Shown here in pieces: positions 60,627 to 64,000 of a stretch of 64,000 nucleotides of DNA. The notes under the pieces are model-generated. The model was not told the origin of the DNA and searched no databases. It saw only the letters and a list, made by a program, of their open reading frames with translations. Origin of the DNA: Streptomyces sp. NBC_00078 (GTDB lineage Bacteria > Actinomycetota > Actinomycetes > Streptomycetales > Streptomycetaceae); NCBI RefSeq assembly GCF_026343335.1, contig NZ_JAPELX010000001.1, forward strand, positions 7,068,001-7,132,000, given 5' to 3'. The position numbers and the translations under genes were made by a program. Every line of letters begins with the position of its first letter. Positions within the stretch are counted from its first letter, which is position 1.

Positions 60627-61433
60627 ATGGCCAGCGTCCGTGGTTACTTCCACCCCAAGACGGCGACCGGATCGTCGTCCCTGATCCCCTCACCCCCCTG
60701 GCACTACTCCGGCGACCTGCTCACGATCGAGTACCGCACAGATCCCGCACGTGTACGGGAGTTGCTGCCCGCACCGCTGGGACTCGCCGAGGAGGACCCG
60801 GGCGCGGTCGCGCTGATCTGGGCCGACTGGCAGTCCTGCTCCGGTACGAAGGAGGAGCTGCTGGACCCGGTGCGCGCCCAGTACAAGGAGGCCTTCGCCG
60901 TCGTCCGCTGCTCGTACCAGGGGCGGACGTACTCGCGCTGCGTCCACATCTGGGTCGACAAGGACTTCGCGATCGCGCGCGGGCTGCACCAGGGCTACCC
61001 GAAGAAGCTCGGTTCGATCCACCAGACGCGGCCGCACCCCTACGGTCCGGCCCCGCGCATCGAGGCCGGCGCCCGCTTCGGCGCGACCCTCGCCGCCGCC
61101 GACCGACGCCTGGCCCAGACGGTGGTGACCCTGCGCGAGCCGTCCGAGACCAACGGCTTCGTCAACGGCCACCCGATGGCCCACCACCGCTGGCTTCCCT
61201 CCATCGAGAACGGCAAGGGCCTCGCGCTCGACGAGTTGATCGAGACCGGCGCCGCGTCCTTCGAGGCCGGACAGCCGTGGGTCGGCGACGCGGAACTGGA
61301 GCTGTTCGAGGCGCCGACGGAAGAGCTGGCCCGGCTGGAGATCCGAGAGCCGATCGCCGCGTACTACCGGCAGGTGGGCGTCGTCTGGGACGGCGGTCGA
61401 CTGCTGGAATCCGGCACCTCCGAGGCCGAGTAA
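60627..61433 (+). CDS. Acetoacetate decarboxylase-family protein
   Basis: 268 residues. ADC-fold protein with WHYSGDLLTIEYRTDP at the start, VVRCSYQGRTYSRCVHIWVD, and the Schiff-base lysine region GYPKKLGSIHQTRP (Lys126-127). The central Glu residues expected for acetoacetate decarboxylase activity need alignment. Members outside solvent production include decarboxylases, aldolases and dehydratases. In this cluster it may act on a ring-cleavage product or a side-chain intermediate. Confidence 0.88.
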   Translation: MASVRGYFHPKTATGSSSLIPSPPWHYSGDLLTIEYRTDPARVRELLPAPLGLAEEDPGAVALIWADWQSCSGTKEELLDPVRAQYKEAFAVVRCSYQGRTYSRCVHIWVDKDFAIARGLHQGYPKKLGSIHQTRPHPYGPAPRIEAGARFGATLAAADRRLAQTVVTLREPSETNGFVNGHPMAHHRWLPSIENGKGLALDELIETGAASFEAGQPWVGDAELELFEAPTEELARLEIREPIAAYYRQVGVVWDGGRLLESGTSEAE

Positions 61434-61468
61434 CCCCCCTTACACATCAGAAGACCTGGAGACCGGAC

Positions 61469-62956
61469 ATGACCGAGCACATCACCACGGTGGCCGGGGT
61501 CGCCGTCGACACCCGGCACTGGATCGGCGGCGAACGCGTGGCGTCCGTCGAGACGTTCGCCGACGTGTCGCCGATCGACGGAAGCACCCTCGGGGAGATC
61601 TCCCGGGGCACGGCGACGGAGGCCGCGGCGGCCGTCGCCGCCGCTCGCGCCGCCTTTCCCGCCTGGGCCGCCACGTCGCGCGCAGAGCGTGCCCGCATCC
61701 TGCACGCCATCGCCGACGGAGTCGAGAAGCGCATCGAGGACCTCGCCAATGTCGAGACGCTCGACAACGGCGCCCTCCTGCGTTCCCACCGCCGCGGTGT
61801 GATGCCGCGCGTGGCGCACAACTTCCGCTTCTTCGCCGACTGGCTGCTGAAGCTGGAGCACGAGGACTTCACGACGCACACGAGCGGCTCCGCCGCGGGC
61901 CGCGGCCACACCAACCACGTGAGCTGGGACCCGGCGGGCCCGTGCGTGCTGATCACGCCGTGGAACGCCCCGCTGATGCTGGCCACCTGGAAGGTCGCCC
62001 CGGCGCTGGCCGCCGGGAACACGGTGATCCTCAAGCCCGCCGAGTGGTCCCCGCTCACTGCTTCGCTGCTCGCCGACATCGCGGCCGAGGCAGGGCTGCC
62101 GGCCGGTGTCCTCAACGTCGTGCAGGGATACGGCACCGAGGTCGGCAACGCTCTCGTCTCGCACCCGGACGTCCGCCGGATCAGCTTCACCGGTTCCGTG
62201 CCCACCGCCCGGCACATCGCCCGGGCGGCCGCCGCCAACCTCACCCCTCTCAGCCTCGAACTCGGCGGAAAGTCACCGCTGTTGGTCTTCGCCGACGCGG
62301 ACCTCGACCTCGCCGTGGACCTGGCGGTGGAGCAGTACGACAACGCCGGACAGGTATGCCTGGCCGCGACCCGCATCCTTGTCGAGGAGACGGTCTCGGA
62401 CGAGTTCACCCGCCGGTTCGTGGAAAAGGCGAGCCGGCTCAGGCAGGGTGACTCGCGCGACGAGGGCACCGATCTCGGCCCCAGCATCCACCCGCGCCAG
62501 CTGGAGAAGATCGACGGTTTCGTGCGTCGCGCGCTCGACGACGGGGCTCGCGCGGTCATCGGCGGCAAGCGCAAGGACCGGCTGTACTACGAGCCGACCC
62601 TCCTCACCGACGTCGCCCAGGACTCGGAGATCGTGCAGGAAGAGGTCTTCGGTCCGGTCCTGACGCTCCAGACCTTCGGCGACGAGGAAGAGGCCGTGCG
62701 CCTCGCCAACGACACACGCTTCGGTCTGGCCGCCACCCTCGTCACCGGGGACCACCAGCGTGCCGAGCGGGTCACCGCGCGGCTCGTCGCGGGCACGGTC
62801 TGGGTCAACTGCTTCTTCGTACGCGACCTCCAGGCTCCCTTCGGCGGCTCCCGCCACTCGGGCGTCGGCCGGGAGGGCGGCACATGGAGCTTCGACTTCT
62901 ACTGCGACGTCAAGAACACCGTCACCGCGCCGAACGGATGGCAAGACCATGGGTGA
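61469..62956 (+). CDS. Aldehyde dehydrogenase, ring-fission semialdehyde type
   Basis: 495 residues. NAD-dependent aldehyde dehydrogenase with ITPWNAPLMLATWKVAPALAAGNTVILKPAE, FTGSVPTARHIA, the general base region LELGGKSPLL and catalytic Cys in NAGQVCLAATRI, and EVFGPVLTLQTF. The closest pathway role is 5-carboxymethyl-2-hydroxymuconate semialdehyde dehydrogenase (HpaE/HpcC), because it sits beside an extradiol dioxygenase and an FAH hydrolase. Its stop overlaps the dioxygenase start by eight bases. Confidence 0.92.
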   Translation: MTEHITTVAGVAVDTRHWIGGERVASVETFADVSPIDGSTLGEISRGTATEAAAAVAAARAAFPAWAATSRAERARILHAIADGVEKRIEDLANVETLDNGALLRSHRRGVMPRVAHNFRFFADWLLKLEHEDFTTHTSGSAAGRGHTNHVSWDPAGPCVLITPWNAPLMLATWKVAPALAAGNTVILKPAEWSPLTASLLADIAAEAGLPAGVLNVVQGYGTEVGNALVSHPDVRRISFTGSVPTARHIARAAAANLTPLSLELGGKSPLLVFADADLDLAVDLAVEQYDNAGQVCLAATRILVEETVSDEFTRRFVEKASRLRQGDSRDEGTDLGPSIHPRQLEKIDGFVRRALDDGARAVIGGKRKDRLYYEPTLLTDVAQDSEIVQEEVFGPVLTLQTFGDEEEAVRLANDTRFGLAATLVTGDHQRAERVTARLVAGTVWVNCFFVRDLQAPFGGSRHSGVGREGGTWSFDFYCDVKNTVTAPNGWQDHG

Positions 62957-63884
62957 AATCGTCGGGGCGGGTCTGCTCGCCCACGTCCCCACCATCGTGC
63001 TGCCGGAGGGGGACCGGCTCGAGCTGAACCAGGGCAAGGAGATCACCCTCGTCACCGGCTTGCGACAGCTCCGCGAGGACGTCTTCGACAGTGACGACTA
63101 CGACACCGTCGTGGTCCTGGACTCGCACTGGGCCACCACCGTCGAGTTCGTCGTCACCGCCCAGCGGCGCAGGGCCGGACTGTTCACCTCCGAGGAACTG
63201 CCGCGCGGCATGTGCCGGATGCCGTACGACTTCCCGGGTGATCCCGAACTGGCCCACAACATCGCCCGGTTCGCCGACAAGCACGGCACCTGGGTCACCG
63301 CGATCGACGACGAGTACCTCCCGATCTACTACGCCACCATCAACCTGTGGAAGTTCCTCGGCGAGGGGCTGCCGGACAAGCGATGGGTGACCATCGGCGT
63401 CTGCCAGACCGGTGACATGGAGGACCACCTGCGGCTCGGCCGCGCCCTGGCGGACGGTATCGCCGCCACGCCTGGCCGCCGCGTGCTGCTGATCGCCTCC
63501 GGAGCGCTGTCGCACACCTTCTGGCCGCTGCGCGAGCTTCGCGACCACGAGTCGAGCGACCCCGGCCACATCTTCACGTCCGAGGCCCGCGATGCCGACT
63601 ACGAGCGCATCGCCTGGTTCAAGGAGGGCCGCCACGGCAAGGTCCTCGACACCATGGACGAGTTCTGGAAGTACAAGCCCGAGGCCCGCTTCTACCACTA
63701 CCTGATGATGGCCGGCGCCCTCGGCGAGCAGGCATGCGTCGCCGAGGCACGTCAGTACGGCGAGTACGAGAACTCCATCGGCACCGGCCAGGTCCACCTC
63801 TGGTTCGACCGCCCGGCCGAGGGCTGGACCGGCACCGGCGCGCCCGCGTCCGCCTCTCCGCGCACCCCGCACAGCCGCTCCTAG
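62949..63884 (+). CDS. LigB-type extradiol ring-cleavage dioxygenase
   Basis: 311 residues, class III extradiol dioxygenase using Fe(II). Metal and active-site regions are GAGLLAHVPTIVLP (His11), VVLDSHWATT, LIASGALSHTFWPL and the Glu-rich tail (QYGEYENSIGTGQVHLWF). It resembles 3,4-dihydroxyphenylacetate 2,3-dioxygenase (HpaD/HpcB) more than protocatechuate 4,5-dioxygenase. It should open a catechol ring next to the hydroxyls, giving the semialdehyde used by the preceding gene product. Confidence 0.88.
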   Translation: MGEIVGAGLLAHVPTIVLPEGDRLELNQGKEITLVTGLRQLREDVFDSDDYDTVVVLDSHWATTVEFVVTAQRRRAGLFTSEELPRGMCRMPYDFPGDPELAHNIARFADKHGTWVTAIDDEYLPIYYATINLWKFLGEGLPDKRWVTIGVCQTGDMEDHLRLGRALADGIAATPGRRVLLIASGALSHTFWPLRELRDHESSDPGHIFTSEARDADYERIAWFKEGRHGKVLDTMDEFWKYKPEARFYHYLMMAGALGEQACVAEARQYGEYENSIGTGQVHLWFDRPAEGWTGTGAPASASPRTPHSRS

Positions 63885-63896
63885 AAAGGCCCCGCC

Positions 63897-64000
63897 ATGC
63901 CCGAATACCGCCGTGTCCTCCTCGACGGAGCCGCCGTCGAGACCGTCCGTGACGGTGACGAACTCGTCGCCGGGGACGGCCGCCGGGTCAAGATCGAGGA
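63897..64000 (+). CDS. FAH-family hydrolase, N-terminal part (cut by right edge)
   Basis: Only 34 codons are visible: PEYRRVLLDGAAVETVRDG and ELVAGDGRRVKIEE. This N-terminal pattern is that of fumarylacetoacetate hydrolase-family proteins of the HpaG type (decarboxylase/isomerase of the homoprotocatechuate pathway). It is 12 bases after the dioxygenase gene. Identification rests on the short stretch and the context. Confidence 0.6.
   Translation, partial: MPEYRRVLLDGAAVETVRDGDELVAGDGRRVKIE

Noticed and set aside
1..64000. Prophage, CRISPR array, tRNA or rRNA genes
   Set aside because: No phage structural genes, no regular spaced repeats, and no cloverleaf or TTCGAATCC-like arm in a fitting context was seen.

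Overview
The window looks like chromosome from a Streptomyces or a close relative. This rests on very high GC, third-position G/C codon use, GTG starts and GTGA/ATGA overlaps, and on families typical of the genus: DUF5999, a DUF6299-like secreted protein, a SepF-like protein, Hen1-Pnkp, RsbW-type ATPases, and a CebR-like operator before a GH16 enzyme. No tRNA, rRNA or CRISPR array was seen.

Layout. 1-1875: furA-katG peroxide defence (katG runs off the left edge). 2142-7060: a mainly leftward block of periplasmic copper genes (two cupredoxins, a YceI-like protein, a CopC-CopD fusion and an unknown secreted protein). 7638-12440: one-polypeptide nitrate reductase fused to a diflavin reductase, then a shortened XdhC-like protein. 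12527-16328: half of a DUF5990 gene, a Met/His-rich membrane protein, a YcnI-like copper protein and a multi-span membrane protein. 16595-20914: SepF-like protein, AAA ATPase, MazG-like pyrophosphohydrolase, small proteins and an F420-type LLM oxidoreductase. 21488-25569: the Hen1-Pnkp RNA repair operon. 26041-27983: a NAD-kinase-like and SPFH pair behind a palindrome. 28136-30428: arginine deiminase and ornithine carbamoyltransferase with a candidate ArgR box.

31199-38762 is an aromatic acyl-CoA degradation cluster: enoyl-CoA hydratase, a flavin monooxygenase/old-yellow-enzyme fusion of the 2-aminobenzoyl-CoA or salicylyl-CoA type, PaaX-type regulator, benzoate-type CoA ligase, acyl-CoA dehydrogenase and RidA-like deaminase. 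The same 14-base element lies in both promoter regions. 38812-43487 holds small and secreted proteins, a GH16 hydrolase, and an oxidoreductase/SDR pair divergent from a TetR gene.

40805-53724 is mostly accessory and decayed: an RHS toxin remnant, a kinase and a truncated kinase, a type I restriction HsdR-like remnant, a deleted and frameshifted IS21 element, an AbiEii-type nucleotidyltransferase with an in-frame stop, and the front of another restriction enzyme. 53730-55259 is an unusual fusion of an XRE DNA-binding domain to a MurA-type enolpyruvyl transferase, with a palindrome just upstream.

56163-64000 is a second catabolic cluster with two divergent arms: P450 and glutamine-synthetase-like ligase leftward; ferredoxin, ferredoxin reductase, acetoacetate-decarboxylase-like protein, aldehyde dehydrogenase, LigB-type extradiol dioxygenase and an FAH-family hydrolase (cut by the right edge) rightward. 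The intergenic region carries two copies of a 14-base palindromic element, each at the -10 region of one arm. This is the best candidate here for an undescribed pathway: oxidation of an aromatic, possibly amine-bearing, compound feeding a homoprotocatechuate-like meta-cleavage route. All positions and matches were read by eye; no database search was run.
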